64,000 nt of DNA from Congeria kusceri. Lineage: Eukaryota; Mollusca; Bivalvia; Myida; Dreissenidae. Location: positions 2,536,078-2,600,077 of the forward strand of contig CM051029.1 of assembly GCA_027627225.1 (NCBI GenBank), read 5' to 3'. Made by a program: the position numbers and the translations under genes. The notes under the pieces are model-generated. The model ran no database searches and was not told the DNA's origin. It saw nothing but the letters and a program-made list of their open reading frames with translations. This document shows, one piece after another, positions 12,200 to 23,944 of this stretch (positions are counted from its first letter, which is position 1; every line of letters begins with the position of its first letter).

Positions 12200-14940
12200 T
12201 CGAATATTATTTCTGAAGTTACATTACTTTTGCGCTGAGTTTGTTTAAGTCTTGTAAGTGCACAAACCAGTATTAAAACTGTATTTGACCTGGAGATCCT
12301 GACTTTTATAAACTTAACTAATAAAGACTTTCAACAACAAAACATTTCCGAGATAGAGATATATCAATGTAACACCTTTAATATATCTACTTAATTTCCG
12401 ATGTTTCATCATTAGTGTTCCGGGCGATTTCAATATGAAACCCGAGAAATCTAAATAATGATCGTAATTCGTATTGATTTAAGTCATTTTGGACTACATG
12501 TATATATCTGTGAAAAATTCTAATTAAGACAGGTTAAATGTAACTGTACAAGCAAATTAAAGCGGTATAAAGTGCTACAAAGTTGTATAATGAATTACAA
12601 ATACTTAACAATACAAGCAATGGTCGGAAGCACAATTATGCCAGTTATTTAAATATGACTACCAGCGTCTATAATCCCACACGACGAGTTAACGTGTTGT
12701 TGACGCATCAAACACATCCAATGCATTCTTACAATCCATTAAGTCTTGGGAAAATGTGTTATACAAGGTTGTACATCTTTGTAAAATAGAACCGAATCAA
12801 AGTGTACGATGTTTTCCCAATCACCACAACCTTGGTAGATGTTATATGGGCGCAGACGATAAGGATAGCGCCGTGATATGACATGTGGAAGCATTCTCGC
12901 AATCCAAATCGAGCAATGCGAATGAAAAGGACATCAGCTGCCCAGTTATTGCCGTTATTTAACGGAATCTTTAGCACTATTACTTAACTGTCACACCAGA
13001 TTTGTGGTTTGTATCAGTTGGGTTGGTCCATATATTTCATTATTAAACATTTCGTTATTCAGTAGACTAGTTTTAACATATTGTACTCTTATAGCATGTT
13101 AGCAGCCAATGTGACAGGAAATATAATGCAAAACTATTGCATAGTGTTAAATTATCTAAGACTTCAATTTATACTACCTTTGTACTTTTGAATCAGGTTC
13201 AGTCTAATTTTAGCATAATTGACTTAAAGCTCCAGACTTTATCTTCTCAAAAAGAATTATTAAATTAAATGGAACTATTCTGAACACTCTGAAATTGGAA
13301 AATTTGGGAATCTCCAAATCTTTGACATTAGGAGTTCGCGGAATCTATGTTTACGGCCTGGACATGCGTTTGTCGTCATGAGAATCAAGAAAGTAAGCCG
13401 TTACGTTATCAACTAAGATAAAAAGCAATGACCTATTACACGATGCATGGCTAAAAGTGCTTATTTCAAGACACATAGTCTTCCAAAACAGAAACTGAGT
13501 GTCCATTGCATGTATGTTCAGAATACTGCATATGCTTTTTGCCATATTGCTGAAAGTCGTATCACGTAAAGCGGATACATAATAGAAAATCTATATCTCT
13601 TACTCGTCATATTGCGCGTTGCGAAGACTTGCAATAAAAGTACGCAAGGTCTTGTACTGAACTAGAAACAAATCATGTCTTGTATTTTGGCCAAACAATT
13701 ATAATTCACATGCAGCATCGATCTTGTCCACTGATTAATACCTGCGTAACGCGTACTTGGACAAGCATTAGGAATATAGGAAACCATGCGGTTAAACGGC
13801 AATTAAGAAGAGCCTTTGTGTACTCGACTAGGTATTGGACACACACACGTCTAATTTAAAGTTGGATTTTATTTTTAAAAAGGCATATACTAGTTTAGGA
13901 TTGAGAAATAGTTAACGTATCGAAGCAGATTATGATTCCGTAAAACATGGCTAGATATTACTTACATGTATGTTTATTTAGAAATATATATGTGATAGAG
14001 GTAAAACCAACTGCCAGTAAATTAAAATAATTATACTCGCAATGTAAACAAACCTAGTATGGTCGAGTGTGTGTAAATTACATGAAATTTACAATTAATG
14101 CAGTTCTTTCACTATATAAAATTTGACGTTCTACATTTGAATTATGCTATATTCGAGTGTAATTTGTCGATTATAATCGTTTTTGTTGCAGATGCAGTTA
14201 CCACTACATTGTGTAAGTACATATTAATACGAGTGGAAACGTTAAATAATAAGATAACAAACGATCTTGTATTTGAGACAGTTGATTCGAATGACATACC
14301 AATACAGTATTTAAATTAGAAGCACTGGTTTGCCATGAGGTAAATGTTCTGCGTTAGCAAGCAATACCGTGAATGCCTTTGGCTTCGATCTATTTCCGGC
14401 GGTCTTTCTGTAACAGGAGCCGTGTTCTTGGTCAGTACAATATCTGGAACACACATTCTGCGAGGATGTCAATGTAAATTATTTGTGTTCATTTGCGAGC
14501 ACTATGTTCTCTTTTCTTAAAGAGCAATATCCTGTCCTACATCGTGCATGCAAATATCCAGCACGCCTGAAGATATCATCTACCCTCAGTCTCAGGGTTG
14601 AATCTGTCTGACTTAAAAAACTGTGGTCATTTAACCAATATTTATAACGCCATTCTGCTAATAAATCCACAATGTATATGCCTCTATACAGATGGTAACG
14701 GGTTGTAATTATTTATTATCATCGAATTGACAGTCATAACCACATGTGACTTTGTTAGATAAATTAGTTTAGGATATGCTTCTGAGAATAAGTGGCGTTC
14801 AGAGTCAACAGAAAAAGGATATACATGTTAAATAGCGCGTAAACATCATAAACCTGAAACAAATGCTTCTCGGTTAGGTTTTTGTTGAATTAGGTTGCAG
14901 ACCTTATAATGCTATGTTAAAATACAAAATATTGGTGTAA
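12200..14940. other. Long non-coding stretch
   Basis: Several 60-75-codon ORFs occur, none with a recognisable domain. The one at 14479-14670 on the reverse strand has a fairly protein-like composition (STLRLRVDDIFRRAGYLHAR) but no splice or domain support. Confidence 0.45.
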
Positions 14941-14949
14941 ATTATTTTT

Positions 14950-14950
14950 A

Positions 14951-14994
<44 letters not shown>

Positions 14995-14997
14995 ATA
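14950..14997. repeat. (TAC)n microsatellite
   Basis: About 15 near-perfect TAC triplets. Confidence 0.95.
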
Positions 14998-15059
14998 CTA
15001 ACAAAGTATACATATGTATTGGAATAAGTATTTGACTCTATTGCAACTGTTTATGCAAA

Positions 15060-15126
15060 GGAAGTGGGTGTTTGTGCGTGCGTGTGTGCGCGCGCATGTA
15101 TGAATTTTTGCGCGTATGCATGTTTT
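15060..15126. repeat. GT/GC-rich simple sequence
   Basis: Alternating purine-pyrimidine run (TGCGTGCGTGTGTGCGCGCGCATG and flanks), a potential Z-DNA tract. Confidence 0.6.
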
Positions 15127-15129
15127 GGT

Positions 15130-15900
15130 TGTTTACTCCTTTGTATTAATATACAAAATATGGTTGCACAGCAAATCTAATCCTTTTTAATTCTTCCTCC
15201 AGAGGCGTCCTATTGTCTTGTTTCTATTATACAATAGAGGTGTGATAGACAATGAGTACTTCGAAAATGTTCTGTATGTGTTATTTGTATACTTAATATG
15301 TTCATTGCGAACGAGAGCTAGTTGTGTTATATTTTCCGCGAAGTAGTTAAACTGTATTAGTATGCAGTTTTAAAAATGGCAATAATATTTGACATACAAG
15401 AACGGAAACGCGTTGTTCGATCACATCATTTTCACTTCAATCTTGTAGTTTTTTGAAAATTCGAATGATGTCTATGGTAAGATTTAATTTGTCAGTCAAT
15501 TGTATGAACACATAATAACAATATCGACCATCGAAATGAGACAAATTGACTAAAAATGCGATAGGCATTTCGCCAAAGGCTCACATTAAAAACACATGGG
15601 AATGAAAATGAAGAATGAACGCAACCTTAATGGTTAAATACTGTATTTAATTATAAAGTGTTTGAATCTTGCCACATGTTTTAAAGTGTTTAAAAATGGG
15701 CAACAATATTACAGAACTCAAGCGCAGATATAGACGCAAATATAATGCAGCGTTTATTGCTGTGATCACACAGCCACTATTCATCAATGGTTTGGTTTGA
15801 TATCCACAGGTATCATTTTATCATTTAACAAATTAAAACTGTCTGATGGATTTGGAATGCATTTTGTACTTATGCATCTGCTTTAGAAAGTGATGCTATA
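15130..15900. other. Non-coding stretch
   Basis: AT-rich; no supported gene or repeat seen. Confidence 0.45.
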
Positions 15901-15914
15901 TAACGGCTGTAACA

Positions 15915-15990
15915 CATGTACATACTTATGCCAGTAACTGACAACTGCTCTACTTGAATCAGAGTTAGGGGGAGAATGGCCGTAGAAATA
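15915..15990. repeat. Dispersed repeat, copy 1
   Basis: The block GCCAGTAACTGACAACTG, then TACTTGAATCAGAG and an AATGGC tail, recurs at about 63000-63085 with a few substitutions and small indels. The two copies give matching reverse-strand peptides (LSVTGI), but this reflects shared DNA and is not evidence of a gene. Confidence 0.75.
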
Positions 15991-15999
15991 ATTTCATGA

Positions 16000-16715
16000 C
16001 CAATCCCCACACAAGTTATGTCATTATCATCGTAGCGTTTACTCCAAATTAACAATTTTAGTATTTAATTACATCCATCAATGAGGTTTTCTTTTATTTC
16101 GGCACTGGTTGTAATTTGTTTGTTAGCAACTTAACGCTTATGGCTTAAAAAAAATATTTGCAAGTCATTTTGGGGAATGTTTGAAATCAAACCAATGATT
16201 TAAATTGGTTAGATTTTGGTGGTAATCCTGACCACCGTCTGAACTGAATTTTTTTTTAAAGTCTTGGTGATTACTATACATGGCAAATTGCCACAATTTG
16301 CAAAATAACTTACTGCCGTGGCGGAGGTCAGCGATCTGCGAGTGTTTTCTAGTTATTAACATAATCGTATGGTGATGTATGCACATGCATGTTATTTCAC
16401 TGGAATTGGTCATTATTGGTTGAGAAGAGCTTGTGCAATAACATGATTACATACACGTATTACGATAGCCTATTTAACGAAGCAAATGGACGGAAAAAAT
16501 ATCCAAGATGTGCAAAGATATAGGTATTTAAGAATTGTCTGTATGACATATACTCATTAAAGGTATCCAAAACACGTCATCTTAATTGATGTTGATCTTA
16601 TAGTAGAATACTGTACCACGATCGACTACGCGGTTGTAGATGACGTCTCTGTATTATCATTAGGACAATACAATATATTCCTAAGATCACCGTTAACAGC
16701 TAAGTGCTATTAAAT
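16000..16715. other. Non-coding stretch
   Basis: AT-rich. A reverse-strand ORF at 16165-16413 has no recognisable domain and no splice support. Confidence 0.45.
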
Positions 16716-16719
16716 AACT

Positions 16720-17450
16720 CTTTGCAATTAAGGCTGTTAATCCAACTATTACCATGTCATTGTCATCAGAAACTGACACTATGTAACAACGTGAGTCCAT
16801 TTTGCGTTCTCCAACAGCGTTATTCACAAAACGTCATAAGTAGTTTCTAAAATATTTTCATTAAAGTGCAAACATTAAATATACTGTATTTGTTTACTAA
16901 ATACACACATTTGTATGTTGCTGAAATTGAGCAAATATCGTTTTTATACTGATGTCATTTTAAAATGTTATTTCGTTCTGCACTGTTTGTATACGGAGTA
17001 GTACAGTTAAGGATGTATCTCCATTTTAGGATACAGGTAAAATGTATCTTAAGATGATTTGTAAATACAACCCCAGCACTAACCGAATATAAATAACCTA
17101 GACGTTGATCAACTTTTGCATTGATTTCGGATGTAGGGTAAATGCTAATGCCACTGAGGTAATTTTGCATTTCGTTTTTTAAGTTCTGTTTCTCAAGCTT
17201 TTCTTCGGAAATAAATCCCGAAGCAGAGCTAAAAATGACCAAAAATCCAATCAAGGATATGTGTATGTTTGCAGACAATTTCTAGACCATAAAAACGAGA
17301 ACAACACACATGTTCATTCTAGTAGAATATTGAAATCAACGAGTTTACTAAATAGGTGGCATTTATATTATAAAATTAACTTAAATAAAGACAAGTGATA
17401 TCAGGTATTGTCAGCGTCACACATGTGTTCAACTCTATTATATTACTAGC
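16720..17450. repeat. Diverged direct duplication, copy 1
   Basis: Collinear with 17759-18525. Shared landmarks in order are TTAATCCAACTATTACCA, AAACATTAAATATACTGTAT, TTTGTATGTTGCTG, GTTATTTCGTTCTGCA, GACGTTGATCAACTTT, TTTCTAGACCATA and GTCAGCG.CACACAT. Divergence and indels are substantial, so the duplication is old. Confidence 0.85.
17084..17281 (-). CDS. Candidate exon with signal peptide, secreted protein of unknown family
   Basis: On the reverse strand a 66-codon frame begins KLSANIHISLIGFLVIFSSA, a strong hydrophobic signal-like core with a plausible cleavage after SSASG. A charged stretch follows (ISEEKLEKQNLKNEMQNY) and the frame runs to LGYLYS. A good donor, GTTAGT, follows TATTCG. 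Upstream, in the same frame, the DNA reads ATG GTC TAG. So either TAG is the splice acceptor of a second exon, or an original start (M-V-X-KLSANI...) has been broken by a stop. I do not recognise the family. The duplicated copy at 18095-18330 carries the same TAG. Confidence 0.4.
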
Positions 17451-17454
17451 GATT

Positions 17455-17758
17455 GCAAGATTAAGAGGATGACAGAATATAAAGCTATTTATTTCTTTGG
17501 GGTTTGTTATGTTTGTGCTGTATTGACGTTCTTTTTTACGGCGTAATGAAGTGTCGCCTACAGGACATTTAACCATTACTCGTAATGTCATGTTTGTTTA
17601 CACTCACTTTGTTGTTTTCGATGTTTTGTATTATTTGAATTTCCTTGTTATTGAATAAAAATAGCACAGTATGAAATGTGATACAGACTGAAAAATAAAA
17701 ATAAGTATACGCATGCATAATACTGTACATGCATGCTCTACTAAAAACGTAAAAACAT
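17455..17758. other. Spacer between the two duplicated segments
   Basis: AT-rich, with short chance ORFs on the reverse strand. No repeat recognised. Confidence 0.4.
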
Positions 17759-18525
17759 GTTTGCAATCAAGCTTGTTAATCCAACTATTACCACGTCACA
17801 TAACCTCATAAGAAACTGCCACAATGTAACAGCGTGAGGCCATTTTGCATTATCCAGCAGCGGTATTCACGAAATGTCATACAAAATTTCTAAAATAGTT
17901 TCACTAAAGTGTAAACATTAAATATACTGTATTTGATTACTAAATAAAAACACATTTGTATGTTGCTGCTATTTAACAAACATCATTTTAATGCTGATGT
18001 AATTTTAAAGTGTTATTTCGTTCTGCAAAGTTTTTATACTGAGTAATACAGTTAAGGACATATCTCTATTTAAGGATAAGGATAAAATTTGCCTTCAGAT
18101 GCTTTGTGAATGCCGACCCAGCAGTAACCAAAGCTATTTTACCTTGACGTTGATCAACTTTGGGATTAATTTTGGGTGAGGGCAAATGCTCATTTCACTG
18201 AGGTGATGTACATTAATTTCGTTCTTCAAAGTCTTTTTGTCAAGCATTTCTTCGGAAATCAAGTCCAAAGCAGAAATACACGTCAGAAATATTTCAATGA
18301 ATGTTTCGTGTATATTTGCAGAAAATTTCTAGACCATATAAAAGAGAACCGCATATGTGTTTTTGAAGATATGTCTTGATACTCTGGTCCATTCTTTTAC
18401 CCTATTTCTATTTAACGTTTTTTATAAATATATAGTATTTATATTTAATATATATAAAGTTGACTAAACGACTATCAAAACCTGTCAGCGGCACACATAT
18501 TTTCAAATGTACTTAATGTTTATAA
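17759..18525. repeat. Diverged direct duplication, copy 2
   Basis: Second copy of the segment described at 16720-17450, in the same orientation and about 1 kb away. It is more degraded in the coding portion. Confidence 0.85.
18095..18330 (-). pseudogene. Degenerate paralogous copy of the signal-peptide exon
   Basis: The reverse strand reads KFSANIHETFIEIFLTCISA, then LISEEMLDKKTLKNEI, aligning with KLSANIHISLIGFLVIFSSA and ISEEKLEKQNLKNEM of the copy at 17084-17281. After about 38 codons the frame is lost by small indels. The hydrophobic core is weakened by glutamate. ATG GTC TAG immediately precedes it, exactly as in the other copy. Probably a dead paralogue. Confidence 0.5.
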
Positions 18526-18529
18526 TAAT

Positions 18530-19475
18530 CAAAATTTAGGGAGACATGCTTTAAAACTAAAGTGATTGAATGCTAACATCTGATCGGTTATATGGTATTT
18601 CATTGAAATAATAAAAGTAGCATGTGTCCACTGTAAATATAAATATTGCTAATAACTAACTGGGCTCTTGAGAAAATACTTCCTCTACAAGAACGTCCAT
18701 CATATCTTACCACATACGTTTATCTGGATACGGCAGTATGAGTCGTGACATTCTATTTAAAGTGTAGAAATCACGTTGCTCGGGGTTAGATATTTCTTAC
18801 AACTCCAACATATCTCTAGATACACAGAATTTGCAGGATTTAAGACAATCGTATACGATATACTGCGCATTTGTCGGCTATGTGCTGCAGTCTTCATCAC
18901 GGGTATAACATTTCAGAATAGCACGGGTAGTTAAACATGTACATATTGATATCGTTGGACTTTTACGAGGTAGACGATCTGGATCAATGAATTATTTTTT
19001 CTAAGATAAATTCATGCTTAAGTCATGAGAGATCATAACTATCAAGTGAAGATAACAAAACACAACAGAATACATGCAATGGCGATAGTCACGTGACTAT
19101 ATGCCCGGTTCAAAAGACTACAATAGTGATGTAGTTCACGAAATCAGTCTGCAAAAACAAACGTACTTATAAGACACCGAAATTTCCTAAATGTGATTGT
19201 GTTTGAACACGTTATTGTGGGATTACTAGTATTTCAATTCCCCGTGGAAGACGTGTTTATGTTTAAATTTTATTCAGTCTAACATAAATTGTTTAAGCTC
19301 TACCTCATGCCTTTAAGTGAATGCAAAAGAAACGCATTTTAAAATGGTTATGCAGGCTTGTTTATATAGGTCAATATAAACTATGCAAATATGCGACATA
19401 CTCAGTTGTCTACCACATTGCTTAGCGACTGGTCATGGCCATCGATAGAAAATAATGATTATGACTATTGTAATA
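18530..19475. other. Non-coding stretch
   Basis: AT-rich sequence without a recognised gene or repeat. Confidence 0.45.
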
Positions 19476-19479
19476 ATCA

Positions 19480-19574
19480 TACTACTACTACTATTACTAC
19501 AACTATTACTACATCTACTACTGTTGATGCTGCTGCTGTTACTGCTACTACTATTACTACTAATTCTACTACAG

Positions 19575-19635
<61 letters not shown>

Positions 19636-19656
19636 AACTACTATTGATAATTGTAG

Positions 19657-19707
<51 letters not shown>

Positions 19708-19732
19708 TAATAATAATAATAATAATTACATA
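19480..19732. repeat. Compound ACT / AAT microsatellite
   Basis: (ACT)n with interruptions from about 19480 to 19640, then (AAT)n from about 19660 to 19728. Poly-threonine, poly-leucine, poly-valine and poly-asparagine frames here are spurious. Confidence 0.95.
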
Positions 19733-19734
19733 AT

Positions 19735-20555
19735 GATGGACATCTTTAACATTCTTGTAAAATGTAGTCACCTCAATTGCTATACATACCTATATCCTGG
19801 GCAACAGTGTATACTGATGACCTACTAAGCTGACATTTCTGAGCTGTAATAAATAAGTTATTTTGTAATTGTTTTTAAACACGTCAATCAAACGTTATTT
19901 TGGGCGTTGTGGAGCGCATATTATCAAATACATGTAACTAAATGTTTTGTATATGTAGCAAAATGCTCGAGAGGTTTTGAGACTCAGATTCAAATTCCAT
20001 TTTAGAATTCTATTTATCAGTGCCAATTCATTATCGTTCGCAAATAGCGTTTTCTGGATGTTCCAGCGCAACAATGATATTAAACCATTTTGTACGCAAT
20101 GTAAAGGGAAAAAAAACATTGGAATAGCAGAACTTATTTTAGAAGAAACAATACACAAGATGAATAACTGTCGTTGGTTATAGATGACAGGTGGGATAAT
20201 GGTTAGAATACGAAAACTACTACCTAAAACAGTTTGAGGATTATATTCATATGCATGGCATATTATTGTTCATTTGTATTTGATTATGTAAGCGATTTCG
20301 GATATGTCACGCTGGCCCGCGTAAGCTGCATAACAGCTGAACCAACTCGGGATCGTATGTAGCATTTCTTAAATTACTGCAGCTTATACAAAATATATTA
20401 CTGGGTATTGAGCTTGCATTGTATTTTATTTACAAATAACCCTAACGCCGACAGAATAGCGGACATAATCAAAACGAATACTAATGTGCATAGGCTGTAC
20501 TATCACAAAATCTCTGAAGTGAAACACCCCTATCTTCTCTTAATCTATTATTCGA
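19735..20555. other. Non-coding stretch
   Basis: Several 65-100-codon ORFs, none with a domain or splice support. Confidence 0.4.
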
Positions 20556-20558
20556 GAT

Positions 20559-21383
20559 CTGGGAGGCGTTTCATCAATATTAACGATTCTTCAACGATCG
20601 TAATTTACGTATCGATATTTATGTATTTACGACATCGTAAATGCACTATACATAAATATACGACTACACAAATTATGGTTAATGTTTACCGAAAATATTG
20701 TGACGCAGTCTAATTTTTTTAAATGACGTCATTGTCGCGCGCTGCTTTCGAAATAAACAAGTTGTGGAAATGGGTTAAAAACAAGGACGTGAAATTAAAA
20801 TTATTGTCACCCTTGTTATTTTTACTGTATTTCATGTTATGTTCATTATTAAAAACGAAGAACAGCATGTACATAAAGCTACTAACCTACCGTAGGTACT
20901 GTACGTATCACGGTGTACCCTGAAATCGATCTACTTAGGTATGTTTTATAAAATATGTTTTCATTAAATCGTGATTGAAATTGTGTTTAAAGACTACTAT
21001 AGGCCTAAACATTAAAAATAATGCAGTATAGAATTGATAAGTGACCCAAAATGCGAGCGTCTATAGTAGGCCTACACTGAAGTATTTATTCCAGAATGGA
21101 AAAGGTACATGCATAGATCTACCTACTCTTATGTTTAATATTTTAGTCCTTATTTTCCAACTTAATTTTGTTCTTTGGTCGCTTTTCATAGCAAACTTCA
21201 ACAAAAAAAATAACACATTACTTAAATATACGACCGCTCCTACCCAGTCGCAGATTTATGTATGAAAATTATGTAGTCTGACGTTACGATTTGTTTCATG
21301 AAACGTGATTTCGGTAAAACGTCGTAATTTATGTAAGTCGTAGCGTACGACTGGTAGTAAACCGTTGATGAAACGCCTCCCAG
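20559..21383. mobile_element. 825-bp non-autonomous DNA transposon
   Basis: CTGGGAGGCGTTTCATCAA at 20559 is perfectly inverted as TTGATGAAACGCCTCCCAG at 21365-21383. Subterminal CGTAATTTACG/CGTAATTTATG-type motifs occur inside both ends, and TAAATATACGAC occurs near each end. A palindromic ATGACGTCAT lies near 20723. No transposase-length ORF exists inside. The flanking bases do not give an obvious target duplication, so the superfamily is unresolved. Confidence 0.85.
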
Positions 21384-21389
21384 GAGAAT

Positions 21390-22675
21390 GTAACAAACAC
21401 GTGACAAGCTTTACCAAATAAAAGACGGCATATCAGTGTTGCAATGAAGTAGAGTCTTCCTGATCAGATGCACATACACATTTTCTCCTGCGTTGTTGGT
21501 CATTGTTTTCATATTTCTTCCGACAACATGTACCTTTTGAACTATACAAGGATGGTGTAATGCTCGTACGACGAGTACGAGAAAATTTGAGTCTATTTGT
21601 AACCTTTGAATTGTTCCCATATATAATTCACAGTGGCTTTATATGTTCACATTGTATATAATATTTTAATTTATAATAAATCACTGCTGTGTACTTTAGA
21701 GATGTATTTCCAAAGATATAAAAGGACAGCATTCACACAAACACAACCCCGATCTTTACATGCACTGGAAACATGAGTTTATTCAAACGACCTCACTGAA
21801 ATAAAACATATAAAAACACGATACAAAATTAATTAAGATGCCTATTATATCCTTTAATGTAAGTTTCAAACAAATTAAATTAATAAAGGCACATACAGAT
21901 TTTATTAATATCAGGGTAACAAAGAAAATGGATAAGTATTTAACCGTATACCACAAGTGAAATGTTATCGGCAATATTTAGCATCAAGGACTATTCAATT
22001 GGAGTACCCAATCAGTACCTGATGATTGAAGCTAAGTTTATATCTACACTGCTTTGCGATTAAGTACCCAGTATGTAATAATATTGAGTCTGAAACTATT
22101 TAAACTTTTTGCATTTTGAAATATTTTGCTGAAAGTATTTGAAATGGCATTAATGCTTCAAGCAAAGATTCTGTACGCTCTGTGATCACTTAACGTAATG
22201 ATGCATGGTTGCATATAAACTTAATTACGATAATTACTATAAAAGTATTTACTTCCTGCATTACCCAGTACCCATGGACCACAGGGTAATGATATGCACG
22301 TGCGAAAGTTAACGTAGCAGTCCAGAAATATTTTAAGTAAAGACAACTTTTCAGAAATCTTTTGAAATGGACATCTTACCGATCGAAATACAAATCGGTA
22401 AAATAATAACGTTTGAGTAACCTTTTATCGTATAGTCATTTGTATGCGATAGCTGGTGATGAGTAAATCTGAAGTAAATCGGAGGGTATATTCCGTTCGT
22501 ACCAATCATTTCTGAAGATACAAATTACAAAATGAAAAGGTTCGTAAATAAGAAACAGTTTCAGTCGAATAAACGGAATTTACGTTCGTTACAACTAATG
22601 TTAATTTAAGATGTAAATTATATTCTCTATGGACTGAATGCGACTTTAACTATAACAATGTTAAGCTACATATTA
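21390..22675. other. Non-coding stretch
   Basis: AT-rich, with a few chance ORFs. A short inverted pair CATTACCC/GGGTAATG lies at about 22259-22290. Nothing else was seen. Confidence 0.4.
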
Positions 22676-22680
22676 TCCGG

Positions 22681-22741
22681 TGAACACTACACATCTCACG
22701 ATAGTGAGCGTACCAATATCGTACTATTTTTGTAGTGTTCA
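22681..22741. repeat. 61-bp foldback hairpin
   Basis: TGAACACTACA at the left is perfectly inverted as TGTAGTGTTCA at the right. An inner TCACGATAGTGA hairpin and a GTACCAATATCGTAC hairpin lie between them. Confidence 0.6.
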
Positions 22742-22970
22742 TATTTATGATAGTTGTAAATAACATTAATATCTTAGATTGCGCATTTTCAGCTAATGCT
22801 TTCTCGTTAGCCTGGCTACATCTTCATGTAAAAACGAATGACACATGTATATTTGACGTAACACACTTATTTTAATTATTAAGTGCATAGTATTTGTTTG
22901 TACTACGTTGTATTATATAAAGAACCCCAAACAAACAACAACAATTTAGACAACACATTTGCTGCAACAA

Positions 22971-23824
22971 ATAGTGGCAATTAATCTAGAGACAGGGATT
23001 CACAATTAGAATATACATTAATGTACTGTCAATAGTGGCAAATAATCTAGAGACATGCATTCCCAATTAGAATATACATTAATGTACTGTCAATAGTGGC
23101 AATTAATCTAGAGACATGCATTCACAATTAGAATATACATTAATGTACTGTCAATAGTGGCAAATAATCTAGAGACATGCATTCACAATTAGAATATACA
23201 TTAATGTACTGTCAATAGTGGCAAATAATCTAGAGACATGCATTCACAATTAGAATATACATTAATGTACTGTCAATAGTGGCAATTAATCTAGAGACAT
23301 GCATTCACAATTAGAATATACATTAATGTACTGTCAATAGTGGCAATTAATCTAGAGACATGCATTCACAATTAGAATATACATTAATGTACTGTCAATA
23401 GTGGCAATTAATCTAGAGACATGCATTCACAATTAGAATATACATTAATGTACTGTCAATAGTGGCAATTAATCTAGAGACATGCATTCACAATTAGAAT
23501 ATACATTAATGTACTGTCAATAGTGGCAATTAATCTAGAGACATGCATTCACAATTAGAATATACATTAATGTACTGTCAATAGTGGCAATTAATCTAGA
23601 GACATGCATTCACAATTAGAATATACATTAATGTACTGTCAATAGTGGCAATTAATCTAGAGACATGCATTCACAATTAGAATATACATTAATGTACTGT
23701 CAATAGTGGCAAATAATCTAGAGACATGCATTCACAATTAGAATATACATTAATGTACTGTCAATAGTGGCAAATAATCTAGAGACATGCATTCACAATT
23801 AGAATATACATTAATGTACTGTCA
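22971..23824. repeat. Minisatellite, 14 copies of a 61-bp unit
   Basis: The AATCTAG landmark recurs every 61 bases from 22983 to 23776. Each unit contains a perfect 12-bp palindrome TACATTAATGTA plus TCTAGA and ATGCAT palindromes. Copies 3-14 differ almost only at one T/A site (GGCAATTAATC or GGCAAATAATC). The first two copies carry extra substitutions. Confidence 0.97.
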
Positions 23825-23944
23825 ATTAATTTTCCAAAACACAAAGCTTTCAAATTGAGAATCGAGGCCAAAGCTGTCAGCATCTCTCTAAAACCGTGCC
23901 CATTCTATCATAGCCAGTCACAGAGCATCATCCTAAATAAACGT

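Noticed and set aside
19391..19828. 145-codon threonine/asparagine-rich ORF
   Set aside because: Microsatellite translation (ACT and AAT).
20438..20450. Telomere-like CCCTAA
   Set aside because: A single AACCCTAACG, not an array.
22971..23824. CRISPR-like array
   Set aside because: No spacers; the whole 61-bp unit is repeated.
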